This document shows positions 56,499-64,000 of a DNA stretch of 64,000 nt, in pieces. Each line of letters starts with the position of its first letter. Position 1 is the stretch's first letter. The position numbers were made by a program, and so were the translations under genes. The DNA is taken from positions 4,092,001 to 4,156,000 of the forward strand of contig NZ_CP139195.1 of NCBI RefSeq assembly GCF_034057115.1. The letters are read 5' to 3'. Below the pieces are notes generated by a model. That model was not told where the DNA came from. It saw nothing but the letters and a program-made list of their open reading frames with translations, and made no database searches. Origin of the DNA: Pseudomonas sp. AN-1 (GTDB lineage: Bacteria > Pseudomonadota > Gammaproteobacteria > Pseudomonadales > Pseudomonadaceae).

Positions 56499-57557
56499 GT
56501 GAGCAAATTCTGGAGCCCCTTCGTCAAGGACCTGGTGCCCTACGTGCCGGGCGAGCAGCCCAAGCTGGCCAGACTGGTCAAGCTCAACACCAACGAGAAT
56601 CCCTACGGCCCGTCGCCGAAGGTGCTCGAGGCGATCCGCGCCGAGCTGGACGACAGCCTGCGCCTGTACCCCGATCCCAGCGGCGAGCGCCTCAAGCAGG
56701 CCGTTGCCGACTACTACGGCGTGCAGCCGGGCCAGGTGTTCCTCGGCAACGGCTCCGACGAGGTGCTGGCCCACGTGTTCCACGGCCTGTTCCAGCACGG
56801 CAGGCCGCTGCTGTTCCCCGACGTCACCTACAGCTTCTATCCGGTGTACTGCGGCCTGTACGGCATTCCCTTCGAGGCCGTGCCGCTGGACGGGCGCTTC
56901 CGCATCAATGTCGACGACTACGCGCGGCCCAACGGCGGGATCATCTTCCCCAATCCCAACGCGCCGACCGGCTGCCTGCTGCCGCTCGCCGCGATCCGCC
57001 GCCTGCTGGAGGCGAACGCCGAGTCGGTGGTGGTGGTCGACGAGGCCTACGTCGACTTCGGCGGCGAGAGCGCGATCAGCCTGGTCGACCAGTATCCCAA
57101 CCTGCTGGTCACCCAGACCCTGTCCAAGTCGCGCTCGCTGGCCGGCCTGCGCGTCGGCCTGGCGGTCGGTCATCCGGATCTGATCGAGGCGCTGGAGCGG
57201 ATCAAGAACAGCTTCAACTCCTACCCGCTGGATCGCCTGGCGCTGGCCGGCGCTGTGGCGGCCTTCGAGGACCAGGACTACTTCGAGCAGACCTGCCAGG
57301 CGGTGATCGCCAGCCGCGAGCAGTTGGTCAGCGAGCTGGAGGGCCTCGGTTTCGAGGTGCTGCCGTCGGCCGCCAACTTCGTGTTCGCCCGCCACCCGCG
57401 CCACGATGCCGCCACCCTGGCCGCGGCCCTGCGCGAGCAGGGGGTGATCGTCCGCCACTTCCGGCAGGCGCGCATCGACCAGTTCCTGCGCATCACCATC
57501 GGCACCGCCGAGCAGAACATGGCGCTGCAGGAAGCGCTGACGCCGCTGGTGCAGTGA
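56499..57557 (+). CDS. hisC: Histidinol-phosphate aminotransferase HisC
   Basis: A 352-residue PLP-dependent aminotransferase. The PLP lysine is Lys210 ([16 protein letters not shown]). [11 protein letters not shown] near residue 31 and FPNPNAPTG near residue 150 are the family blocks. It starts at GTG 56499 with GAGGAG eight bases upstream. A REP-like pair separates it from hisD. Confidence 0.96.
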   Translation: MSKFWSPFVKDLVPYVPGEQPKLARLVKLNTNENPYGPSPKVLEAIRAELDDSLRLYPDPSGERLKQAVADYYGVQPGQVFLGNGSDEVLAHVFHGLFQHGRPLLFPDVTYSFYPVYCGLYGIPFEAVPLDGRFRINVDDYARPNGGIIFPNPNAPTGCLLPLAAIRRLLEANAESVVVVDEAYVDFGGESAISLVDQYPNLLVTQTLSKSRSLAGLRVGLAVGHPDLIEALERIKNSFNSYPLDRLALAGAVAAFEDQDYFEQTCQAVIASREQLVSELEGLGFEVLPSAANFVFARHPRHDAATLAAALREQGVIVRHFRQARIDQFLRITIGTAEQNMALQEALTPLVQ

Positions 57558-57570
57558 GCGCGGCAGGATG

Positions 57571-57604
57571 AACGACGACGGCGCCCGCGGGCGCCGTCGT
57601 CGTT
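57571..57604. terminator. Bidirectional terminator between hisC and algW
   Basis: AACGACGACGGCGCCC and GGGCGCCGTCGTCGTT form a perfect 16-bp stem with a 2-base loop; a TTT follows on the plus strand and the A-rich start provides a short T run on the minus strand. It lies between convergent genes, 13 bases after the hisC stop. Confidence 0.9.
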
Positions 57605-57613
57605 TCGGGGATC

Positions 57614-58753
57614 TCAGCTGCTCGCCGGTGGACGCAGGCCGACCTCGGCCTGCAGTTCGTGACGCTCGCCGCCGCGCACCACGCTGATGCGCAGGGTTTC
57701 GCCCGGGCGCTTGCGTGCCACCTGGTTCATCGCCCGGCGGCCGTCGCTGGCCGGTTCGCCGTCGATGGCGAGGATCACGTCGCCCGGCTGTAGGCCGGCG
57801 CGCAGCGCCGGACTGTCGCGGTAGATGCCGGCGACGATGATGCCGCCCTGACCCTGCAGGCCGATGGACTCGGCCAGTTCGGCGGTCAGCGGCTGCACCT
57901 CGAGGCCCAGCCAGCCGCGGATCACCTGGCCGTGGGCGATGATCGCCTCCATCACTTCCTGGGCCAGCTTGGTGGGGATGGCGAAGCCGATGCCCTGCGA
58001 GCCGCCGGAGCGGGAGAAGATCGCCGTGTTGATGCCGATCAGGTTGCCGTGGGCGTCGACCAGCGCGCCGCCGGAGTTGCCCGGGTTGATCGCCGCGTCG
58101 GTCTGGATGAAGTCCTCGTAGGTGTTGAGGCCGAGCTGGTTGCGTCCGGTGGCACTGATGATGCCCATGGTCACCGTCTGGCCGACGCCGAACGGGTTGC
58201 CGATGGCCAGGGCGACGTCGCCGATGCGGATCTCGTCGGAGCGGCCGAGGGTGATCGCCGGCAGCTCGGCCAGGTCGATCTTGAGTACGGCGAGGTCGGT
58301 CTCCGGATCGCTGCCGACCACCCGCGCCAGGGTCTCGCGGCCGTCCTTGAGCGCCACCACGATCTGGTCGGCGCCGGCGACCACATGGTTGTTGGTCAGC
58401 AGGTAGCCCTTCGGGCTCATGATCACCGCCGAGCCCAGGCTCGACTCCATGCGCCGCTGGCGCGGCAGGTTGTCGCCGAAGAAGCGGCGGAACTGCGGGT
58501 CGTCGAACAGCGGATGGCTGGGCTTGTCGACCACCTTGGTGGTGTACAGGTTGGCCACCGCCGGGGCGGCCAGCTCCACGGCATCGCTGTAGGACACCGG
58601 GCCGAGTGCCGGCAGGCCGATGGCCGGCGCCTGGCGCAGCTCGAGATCCTGGCGGTCGCGGCCGACCCACTGCGGGAACAGCTGGATCAGCAGCAGGGCC
58701 AGCAGCAGGCCGGCGATCACCGGCCAGCCGAGAAAGCGCAGCGCCTTGTACAT
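57614..58753 (-). CDS. algW: Periplasmic serine protease AlgW (DegS family)
   Basis: A 379-residue DegS/HtrA-type protease with one N-terminal membrane anchor (about 9-27), a trypsin-like domain and one C-terminal PDZ domain (about 285-375). The triad is His123 (TNNHVVAG), Asp153 (ETDLAVLKID) and Ser227 (NPGNSGGAL). In Pseudomonas AlgW cleaves MucA to release sigma factor AlgU under envelope stress and can trigger alginate production. It converges on hisC. Confidence 0.96.
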   Translation of the reverse strand: MYKALRFLGWPVIAGLLLALLLIQLFPQWVGRDRQDLELRQAPAIGLPALGPVSYSDAVELAAPAVANLYTTKVVDKPSHPLFDDPQFRRFFGDNLPRQRRMESSLGSAVIMSPKGYLLTNNHVVAGADQIVVALKDGRETLARVVGSDPETDLAVLKIDLAELPAITLGRSDEIRIGDVALAIGNPFGVGQTVTMGIISATGRNQLGLNTYEDFIQTDAAINPGNSGGALVDAHGNLIGINTAIFSRSGGSQGIGFAIPTKLAQEVMEAIIAHGQVIRGWLGLEVQPLTAELAESIGLQGQGGIIVAGIYRDSPALRAGLQPGDVILAIDGEPASDGRRAMNQVARKRPGETLRISVVRGGERHELQAEVGLRPPASS

Positions 58754-58859
58754 CGGGGAATCCTTGGGGTTGCGGGGGCCGGGGGCGGCCATTAAGGTGG
58801 CCGGCATTATACGAGGCCGGCGCGCCAGGCGCAGTCGCCAACTGTTACGGAGCATCACC

Positions 58860-59618
58860 ATGGCCATTGCCCTCAATACCCTGGTCGCCGAGATCGACCG
58901 CCATCTGGATGCCGCGCGCATCAGCGACTACTGCCCCAACGGCCTGCAGGTCGAGGGGCGGGCCGAGGTGCGCCGCATCGTCAGCGGGGTGACCGCCAGC
59001 CAGGCCTTGCTGGATGCGGCGGTGGCGTGGGGCGCCGACCTGGTGCTGGTGCACCACGGCTACTTCTGGAAGAGCGAGAATCCCTGCGTGGTCGGCATGA
59101 AGCAGCGCCGCCTGAAGACCCTGCTGAGCCACGACATCAGCCTGCTCGCCTACCACCTGCCGCTGGACCTGCATCCCGAGCTGGGCAACAACGTGCAGCT
59201 CGCCCGCCGTCTCGGCCTGAGCGTCGAGGGGCCGCTGGAGCCGGGCAATCCGCGCTCGGTGGGGCTGCTCGGCAGCCTGGCCGAGCCGCTGGCGCCCGCC
59301 GAGTTCGCCGCCCGTGTCGCGCAGGCGCTGGGCCGCGAGCCGCTGCTGGTCGCCGGCACGCGGCCGATCCGCCGGGTCGGCTGGTGCACCGGCGCGGCGC
59401 AGGGCTACATCGAGCAGGCGATCGCCGCCGGCGTGGATGCCTACCTGACCGGCGAGGTGTCCGAGTCGACCGTGCACAGTGCGCGGGAGAACGGCATCAG
59501 CTTCCTCGCCGCCGGTCATCACGCCACCGAGCGCTACGGCGTGCAGGCGCTGGGCGAGTGGATCGCCAGTCGTTTCGGCGTCGAGCACCGTTTCGTCGAC
59601 TGCGACAACCCGGTCTGA
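58860..59618 (+). CDS. Nif3-like dinuclear metal centre protein (YbgI/DUF34)
   Basis: A 252-residue NIF3/DUF34 protein. Metal-binding motifs are VLVHHGYFWK near residue 60 and a late FLAAGHHATERYGV. YbgI-type proteins have a dinuclear metal site and have been linked to GTP cyclohydrolase I-like folds; function is not settled. It is divergent from algW across 106 bases and precedes cysD, as in P. aeruginosa. Confidence 0.93.
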   Translation: MAIALNTLVAEIDRHLDAARISDYCPNGLQVEGRAEVRRIVSGVTASQALLDAAVAWGADLVLVHHGYFWKSENPCVVGMKQRRLKTLLSHDISLLAYHLPLDLHPELGNNVQLARRLGLSVEGPLEPGNPRSVGLLGSLAEPLAPAEFAARVAQALGREPLLVAGTRPIRRVGWCTGAAQGYIEQAIAAGVDAYLTGEVSESTVHSARENGISFLAAGHHATERYGVQALGEWIASRFGVEHRFVDCDNPV

Positions 59619-59746
59619 CCGGCAACGGTTGGGCATATTTATAGAATGATTGGGTCTATGCTGGCGCCTTATTAGAAGCGGGACAGCATGGTATCGTGCG
59701 CCAACGTCCGCGGCCCGTAGGCCGCTCTTGTCCTTTGTGAGTAGCC

Positions 59747-60664
59747 ATGGTCGACAAACTGACGCATCTGAAACAGCTGGAGGCGGAAAGCATCCACATC
59801 ATCCGCGAGGTGGCCGCCGAGTTCGACAACCCGGTGATGCTGTACTCGATCGGCAAGGATTCCGCCGTGATGCTGCATCTGGCGCGCAAGGCGTTCTTCC
59901 CCGGCAAGCTGCCGTTCCCGGTGATGCACGTCGACACCCAGTGGAAGTTCCGGGAGATGTATGCCTTCCGCGACAAGATGGTTGCGGAGATGGGCCTGGA
60001 CCTGATCACCCACGTCAACCCGGAAGGCGTGGCGCAGGGCATCAACCCGTTCACCCACGGCAGCGCCAAGCACACCGACATCATGAAGACCGAGGGTCTC
60101 AAGCAGGCGCTCGACAAGTACGGCTTCGACGCCGCCTTCGGCGGTGCGCGCCGCGACGAGGAGAAGTCGCGCGCCAAGGAGCGCGTCTACTCGTTCCGCG
60201 ACAGCAAGCACCGTTGGGACCCGAAGAACCAGCGTCCCGAGCTGTGGAACGTCTACAACGGCAAGGTCAAGAAGGGCGAGTCGATCCGCGTGTTCCCGCT
60301 GTCCAACTGGACCGAGCTGGACATCTGGCAGTACATCTACCTGGAAGGCATCCCGATCGTGCCGCTGTACTTCGCCGCCGAGCGCGAGGTGATCGAGAAG
60401 AACGGCACCCTGATCATGATCGACGACGAGCGCATCCTCGAGCATCTCAGCGATGAGGAGAAGGCGCGCATCCAGAAGAAGATGGTGCGCTTCCGTACCC
60501 TCGGCTGCTACCCGCTGACCGGCGCCGTGGAGTCCACCGCCGCCACCCTGCCCGAGATCATCCAGGAAATGCTCCTGACCCGCACTTCCGAGCGCCAGGG
60601 CCGCGTCATCGACCACGATGGCGCCGGCTCCATGGAAGAAAAGAAACGTCAGGGCTACTTCTAA
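59747..60664 (+). CDS. cysD: Sulfate adenylyltransferase subunit 2 CysD
   Basis: A 305-residue PP-loop ATP pyrophosphatase, the catalytic subunit making APS from sulfate and ATP. The PP-loop [17 protein letters not shown] is near residues 35-50, and [16 protein letters not shown] is diagnostic. The 128-base upstream region contains an AT-rich stretch (ATATTTATAGAATGATTGGG near 59635) that could hold a CysB-controlled promoter; no exact site is claimed. It is followed by cysNC after 12 bases. Confidence 0.97.
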   Translation: MVDKLTHLKQLEAESIHIIREVAAEFDNPVMLYSIGKDSAVMLHLARKAFFPGKLPFPVMHVDTQWKFREMYAFRDKMVAEMGLDLITHVNPEGVAQGINPFTHGSAKHTDIMKTEGLKQALDKYGFDAAFGGARRDEEKSRAKERVYSFRDSKHRWDPKNQRPELWNVYNGKVKKGESIRVFPLSNWTELDIWQYIYLEGIPIVPLYFAAEREVIEKNGTLIMIDDERILEHLSDEEKARIQKKMVRFRTLGCYPLTGAVESTAATLPEIIQEMLLTRTSERQGRVIDHDGAGSMEEKKRQGYF

Positions 60665-60676
60665 GGTTTCCGCATC

Positions 60677-62578
60677 ATGTCGCACCAATCCGAACTGATC
60701 AGCGAGGATATCCTCGCCTACCTGGCCCAGCACGAGCGCAAGGAACTGCTGCGTTTCCTGACCTGCGGCAACGTCGACGACGGCAAGAGCACCCTGATCG
60801 GCCGCCTGCTGCACGACTCCAAGATGATCTACGAGGACCATCTCGAGGCGATCACCCGCGACTCCAAGAAGGTCGGCACCACCGGCGACGAGGTCGACCT
60901 GGCGCTGCTGGTCGACGGCCTGCAGGCCGAGCGCGAGCAGGGCATCACCATCGATGTGGCCTACCGCTACTTCTCCACCGCCAAGCGCAAGTTCATCATC
61001 GCCGACACCCCCGGCCATGAGCAGTACACCCGCAACATGGCCACCGGCGCCTCGACCTGCGACCTGGCGATCATCCTGATCGACGCCCGCTACGGCGTGC
61101 AGACCCAGACCCGCCGACACAGCTTCATCGCCTCCCTGCTGGGCATCAGGCACATCGTCGTCGCCGTCAATAAGATGGACCTGATGGACTTCGACCAGGG
61201 CGTGTTCGAGGCGATCAAGGCCGACTACCTGCAGTTCGCCGAGCGCATCAACCTCAAGCCCAGCTCGCTGCACTTCGTGCCGATGTCGGCGCTCAAGGGC
61301 GAGAACGTGGTCAACAAGAGCGAGCGCGCGCCCTGGTATCAGGGGCCGACGCTGATGGAGATCCTCGAGACCGTCGAGATCGCCGCCGACCGCAACCTGA
61401 CCGACATGCGCTTCCCGGTGCAGTACGTCAACCGGCCGAACCTGAACTTCCGCGGCTTCGCCGGCACCCTGGCCAGCGGCATCGTGCACAAGGGCGACGA
61501 GGTCGCCGTGCTGCCGTCGGGCAAGACCAGCAAGGTCAAGTCCATCGTCACCTTCGACGGTGAGCTGGAGCAGGCGATCCCCGGCCAGGCGGTGACCCTG
61601 ACCCTGGAAGACGAGATCGACGTGTCGCGCGGCGACATGCTGGTGCACGCCGACAACCGCCCGCAGGTCACCGACAGCTTCGACGCCATGCTGGTGTGGA
61701 TGGCCGAGGAGCCGATGCTGCCGGGCAAGAAGTACGACATCAAGCGCGCCACCAGCTACGTGCCGGGCAACATCGCCGCCATCGAGCACCGCGTCGACGT
61801 CAACAGCCTCGAGCAGCTGCCGGCCAGCGAGCTGAAGCTCAACGAGATCGGCAAGGTGCGCGTCAGCCTGGATGCGCCCATCGCCCTCGACGGCTACGCG
61901 CACAACCGCACCACCGGCGCGTTCATCGTCATCGACCGCCTGACCAACGGCACCGTCGGCGCCGGCATGATCATCGCCGAGCCGCTGGCCGGGCAGAACA
62001 CCGTCGGCCACCACGGCCGCCTGGCCCACGTCAGTGCCGAGGAGCGTGCCGCGCGCTTTGGCCAGTTGCCGGCCACCGTGCTGTTCTCCGGCCTCTCCGG
62101 CGCCGGCAAGAGCACCCTGGCCTACGCCGTCGAGCGCAAGCTGTTCGACAGCGGCCGCGCGGTCTACGTGCTGGACGGCCAGAACCTGCGCCACGACCTC
62201 AACAAGGGCCTGCCGCTGGATCGTGCCGGCCGCGCCGAGAACTGGCGCCGCGCCGCCCAGGTGGCCCGGCAGTTCAACGAGGCGGGCCTCTTGACCCTGG
62301 CGGCCTTCGTCGCCCCGGACGCCGAGGGCCGCGAGCAGGCCCGGGCCATCGTCGGTGCCGAGCGGCTGATCACCGTCTACGTGCAGGCTTCGCCGCAGGC
62401 CTGCCGCGAGCGCGATCCGCAGGGCCTGTACGCCGCCGGCGAGGACAACATCCCCGGCGAGTCCTTCGCCTACGACGTGCCGCTGGATGCCGACCTGGTG
62501 ATCGACACCCAGTCCACTCCGGTGGAGGAGGGGGTCAGGCAGGTGCTGGCGCTGCTGCGTTCGCGCGGCGCGATCTGA
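60677..62578 (+). CDS. cysN: Bifunctional sulfate adenylyltransferase subunit 1 / APS kinase CysNC
   Basis: A 633-residue fusion. The N-terminal GTPase (CysN) has [10 protein letters not shown] (31-40), the [12 protein letters not shown] switch and NKMDLMDF. The C-terminal APS kinase domain has its own P-loop GLSGAGKST (472-480) and makes PAPS. Fusion of CysN and CysC is usual in Pseudomonas. It forms the ATP sulfurylase complex with CysD. Confidence 0.97.
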   Translation: MSHQSELISEDILAYLAQHERKELLRFLTCGNVDDGKSTLIGRLLHDSKMIYEDHLEAITRDSKKVGTTGDEVDLALLVDGLQAEREQGITIDVAYRYFSTAKRKFIIADTPGHEQYTRNMATGASTCDLAIILIDARYGVQTQTRRHSFIASLLGIRHIVVAVNKMDLMDFDQGVFEAIKADYLQFAERINLKPSSLHFVPMSALKGENVVNKSERAPWYQGPTLMEILETVEIAADRNLTDMRFPVQYVNRPNLNFRGFAGTLASGIVHKGDEVAVLPSGKTSKVKSIVTFDGELEQAIPGQAVTLTLEDEIDVSRGDMLVHADNRPQVTDSFDAMLVWMAEEPMLPGKKYDIKRATSYVPGNIAAIEHRVDVNSLEQLPASELKLNEIGKVRVSLDAPIALDGYAHNRTTGAFIVIDRLTNGTVGAGMIIAEPLAGQNTVGHHGRLAHVSAEERAARFGQLPATVLFSGLSGAGKSTLAYAVERKLFDSGRAVYVLDGQNLRHDLNKGLPLDRAGRAENWRRAAQVARQFNEAGLLTLAAFVAPDAEGREQARAIVGAERLITVYVQASPQACRERDPQGLYAAGEDNIPGESFAYDVPLDADLVIDTQSTPVEEGVRQVLALLRSRGAI

Positions 62579-62591
62579 TCCCGGCAGACTG

Positions 62592-62631
62592 AAACAGCAA
62601 GGCCCCGGCAACTGCCGGGGCCTTGCTGTTT
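62592..62631 (+). terminator. Strong terminator after cysNC
   Basis: AAACAGCAAGGCCCCGGCA and TGCCGGGGCCTTGCTGTTT form a perfect 19-bp stem with a 2-base loop, followed by T. It starts 13 bases after the cysNC stop. Confidence 0.93.
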
Positions 62632-62640
62632 TCGGCAGGC

Positions 62641-62667
62641 AAAAAGAAGCCCCGCCTGGGCGGGGCT
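62641..62667 (-). terminator. Terminator of yhcB (minus strand)
   Basis: On the minus strand AGCCCCGC pairs with GCGGGGCT around a 4-base loop, followed by TCTTTTT (62641-62647). It sits 18 bases after the yhcB stop and back to back with the cysNC terminator. Confidence 0.88.
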
Positions 62668-62684
62668 GCTCGTTGACGTCGGGG

Positions 62685-63110
62685 TCAGGCCTTCTTCAGC
62701 ACTTCCTCGTCGCTCAGTACGCCGGAGTGGCCGGGGGCGTAATCCTTCGGCGGCTCGGTGCTGGCGACGCTGGCGATGCGCTCGCGGGCCGGCTGGGCGG
62801 ACTCGCTGAGGGCGGCCAGCAGGCGCTGGCGGGTCAGCTCGTCGAGGGCCAGGCGGTTGGCGCCCTCGGAGAGGTGCGACTGGATGTCCTGGTAGTTCTG
62901 GGTGAGCTTCTGCATCAGGCTGGCGGTGGTGTTGAAGTGGCTGACCACTTCGCTCTGGTAGCTCTCGAAGCGCTCCTGCATCTCGTCCAGCTTGTGCTGG
63001 ACGCCCCCGGGGGCGGCGCCGGGCAGCAGGCGGGCCAGCAGGAAACCGATGGCCACACCGACGACCAGGGCCAGGGCTGGCAGCAGCCAGGCAGCGAATG
63101 ACTGTTCCAC
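62685..63110 (-). CDS. yhcB: YhcB/ZapG-like DUF1043 inner-membrane protein
   Basis: A 141-residue protein with one N-terminal membrane helix (WLLPALALVVGVAIGFLLARLL), followed by a coiled-coil region (about 35-85) and a disordered tail. DUF1043 proteins such as E. coli YhcB (also named LapD/ZapG) link cell-wall elongation and division. The GTG at 63110 is chosen because GGAAGG lies upstream and it places the helix at the N-terminus; an ATG at 63140 would add ten residues. Confidence 0.85.
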   Translation of the reverse strand: MEQSFAAWLLPALALVVGVAIGFLLARLLPGAAPGGVQHKLDEMQERFESYQSEVVSHFNTTASLMQKLTQNYQDIQSHLSEGANRLALDELTRQRLLAALSESAQPARERIASVASTEPPKDYAPGHSGVLSDEEVLKKA

Positions 63111-63225
63111 GAATCCTTCCTCTATAGACGGGATTTGCATTACGTTAACGGCTTGTGCCTGCGCTGTATAGCGCCGGCGGTGCAATGCTAGACGAGTCCC
63201 CGCGCGGCGGGGTCACGGAGTCCCT

Positions 63226-63861
63226 GTGTCTTTGACCGAAATTCCCCTGCTGCTCGACGGGCCCTGCGGCGCCCTCGAGGCCCTCCATCTCGATCATCCC
63301 GAGGCCCGCGGTGTGGCGCTGATCTGCCATCCGCACCCGCTGCACGCTGGCAGCATGCTCAACAAGGTGGTGGCCACCTTGCAGCGCACGGCGCGCGACG
63401 CCGGCTACGCCACCCTGCGCTTCAACTTCCGCGGCGTCGGCCAGAGCGTGGGCGAGCACGCCCACGGCGAGGGCGAGATCGACGACGCCGAGGCCGCCGC
63501 ACGCTGGCTGCTGGCCAGGCACCCCGGCCTGCCGCTGACCCTGATGGGCTTTTCCTTCGGCGCCTGCGTGGCGGCTTGTCTGGGCGGGCGTCTGGAAGCG
63601 CAGGGCGTCGCCGTCGAGCGGCTGTTCATGCTGGCGCCGCCGGTGATGCGTTTCGCCGTGGATGGCCGGCTGCCCCGGCAGGGCGCGCTGACGGTGATCC
63701 AGCCTGCGAGCGACGAGGTGGTCGAGCCGGCGGCCGTGCATGCCTGGTCGGCGCAGCTTTCGCGTCCCCACGAGCTGCTCGAAGTGGCAGAATGCGGGCA
63801 CTTCTTCCACGGCCGGCTGACCGAGCTGAAAGCACTGGTCCTGCCGCGCCTCCAATCCTGA
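63226..63861 (+). CDS. Alpha/beta hydrolase (DUF-type carboxylesterase-like)
   Basis: A 211-residue alpha/beta hydrolase. The oxyanion region VALICHPHPLHAGSM, the nucleophile elbow GFSFGACVA (Ser near residue 109) and a C-terminal His in VAECGHFFHG give a complete triad with Asp in PASDEVV. Its substrate is unknown. It starts at GTG 63226 and its stop overlaps an in-frame ATG of the trpS region (TGATG at 63859-63863). It is adjacent to yhcB across a 115-base divergent gap. Confidence 0.88.
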   Translation: MSLTEIPLLLDGPCGALEALHLDHPEARGVALICHPHPLHAGSMLNKVVATLQRTARDAGYATLRFNFRGVGQSVGEHAHGEGEIDDAEAAARWLLARHPGLPLTLMGFSFGACVAACLGGRLEAQGVAVERLFMLAPPVMRFAVDGRLPRQGALTVIQPASDEVVEPAAVHAWSAQLSRPHELLEVAECGHFFHGRLTELKALVLPRLQS

Positions 63862-63884
63862 TGCAGCACGACAAGCGATCGACC

Positions 63885-64000
63885 ATGACCACCCGTATTC
63901 TCACCGGCATCACCACCACCGGCACCCCGCACCTGGGCAACTACGCCGGTGCCATCCGCCCGGCGATCATTGCCAGCCGCGCGGACAACGTGGACTCCTT
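63885..64000 (+). CDS. trpS: Tryptophanyl-tRNA synthetase TrpS (N-terminus, cut by window edge)
   Basis: Thirty-eight codons are visible, beginning MTTRILTGITTTGTPHLGNY and continuing AGAIRPAIIASR. The TTGTPHLGNY segment holds the class I HIGH-like motif (PHLGNY) of bacterial TrpS. An in-frame ATG at 63861 overlaps the hydrolase stop, but the conserved start is at 63885. The order hydrolase-trpS matches P. aeruginosa. Confidence 0.92.
   Translation, partial: MTTRILTGITTTGTPHLGNYAGAIRPAIIASRADNVDS

Noticed and set aside
59672-62611. 979-codon open frame on the minus strand
   Set aside because: It is antisense to cysD and cysNC, which carry complete conserved motifs; the long frame results from high-GC codon bias and its translation resembles no known family.

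Overview
The window is a gene-dense, GC-rich chromosome segment from a gammaproteobacterium, almost certainly Pseudomonas sensu lato. Gene content and order match the Pseudomonas core (pilD-pilC-pilB/pilA; gatCAB/mreBCD-maf-rng-yhdP-tldD; ptsO-rapZ-ptsN-hpf-rpoN-lptBAC-kdsCD; mlaFEDCB-ibaG-murA-hisGDC-algW; cysD-cysNC; trpS). This order was judged from memory of Pseudomonas genomes, not by a search. No rRNA, tRNA, CRISPR array, insertion sequence or integrase was found, and no gap between genes exceeds 300 bases.

Layout. 1-1703 (minus): the start of a small unidentified protein, a DsrE-family protein and two related DUF4136 lipoproteins. 1857-3740 (minus): a translationally coupled chain coaE-yacG-MazG-like-cmoM. 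3938-7755 (minus): type IV pilus genes pilD, pilC and pilB. 7984-8382 (plus): pilA, with a textbook sigma-54 promoter and a strong terminator. 8447-16770 (plus): an accessory block of six genes, described below. 16960-25806: housekeeping genes (PsiE, a small membrane protein, YaaA, PIN-PhoH ATPase, SIMPL protein, RoxS/RoxR, AEC transporter, Ca2+/Na+ antiporter, RlpA-like lipoprotein). 25918-29116 (minus): gatCAB, divergent from mreBCD-maf-rng-yhdP-nitrilase-tldD (29326-40274). 40373-42339: darP and pmbA. 42394-49416 (minus): PTS-Ntr, sigma-54 and the LPS transport and KDO genes. 49622-52663 (plus): the mla phospholipid transport operon. 52747-57557 (plus): ibaG, murA and histidine genes. 57614-58753 (minus): algW. 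58860-62578 (plus): Nif3-like, cysD and cysNC. 62685-64000: yhcB, an alpha/beta hydrolase and the start of trpS.

The most interesting region is 8447-16770. Directly behind the major pilin lie two GT-C membrane glycosyltransferases. One is a TMTC-like enzyme with a TPR tail; the other resembles the pilin arabinosyltransferase TfpW. Four tightly overlapping genes follow: a HAD phosphatase-UbiA phosphoribosyltransferase fusion, a DprE1-like oxidase, a DprE2-like reductase and an AglD/MprF-type membrane protein. Together they could make polyprenyl-phosphoryl-D-arabinofuranose from PRPP, move it across the inner membrane and attach arabinofuranose to the pilin. This is the mycobacterial arabinan donor pathway placed next to a Pseudomonas pilin gene. 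The pilin has a second cysteine pair enclosing six Ser/Thr residues, a plausible glycosylation site. Base composition differs between the two halves of the block, suggesting it was assembled from two sources.

Elsewhere, mreC appears to lack a canonical start codon where its conserved N-terminus begins. Several REP-like palindromes sit at gene junctions. The fumC/sodM genes found between ptsO and pmbA in P. aeruginosa are absent here.
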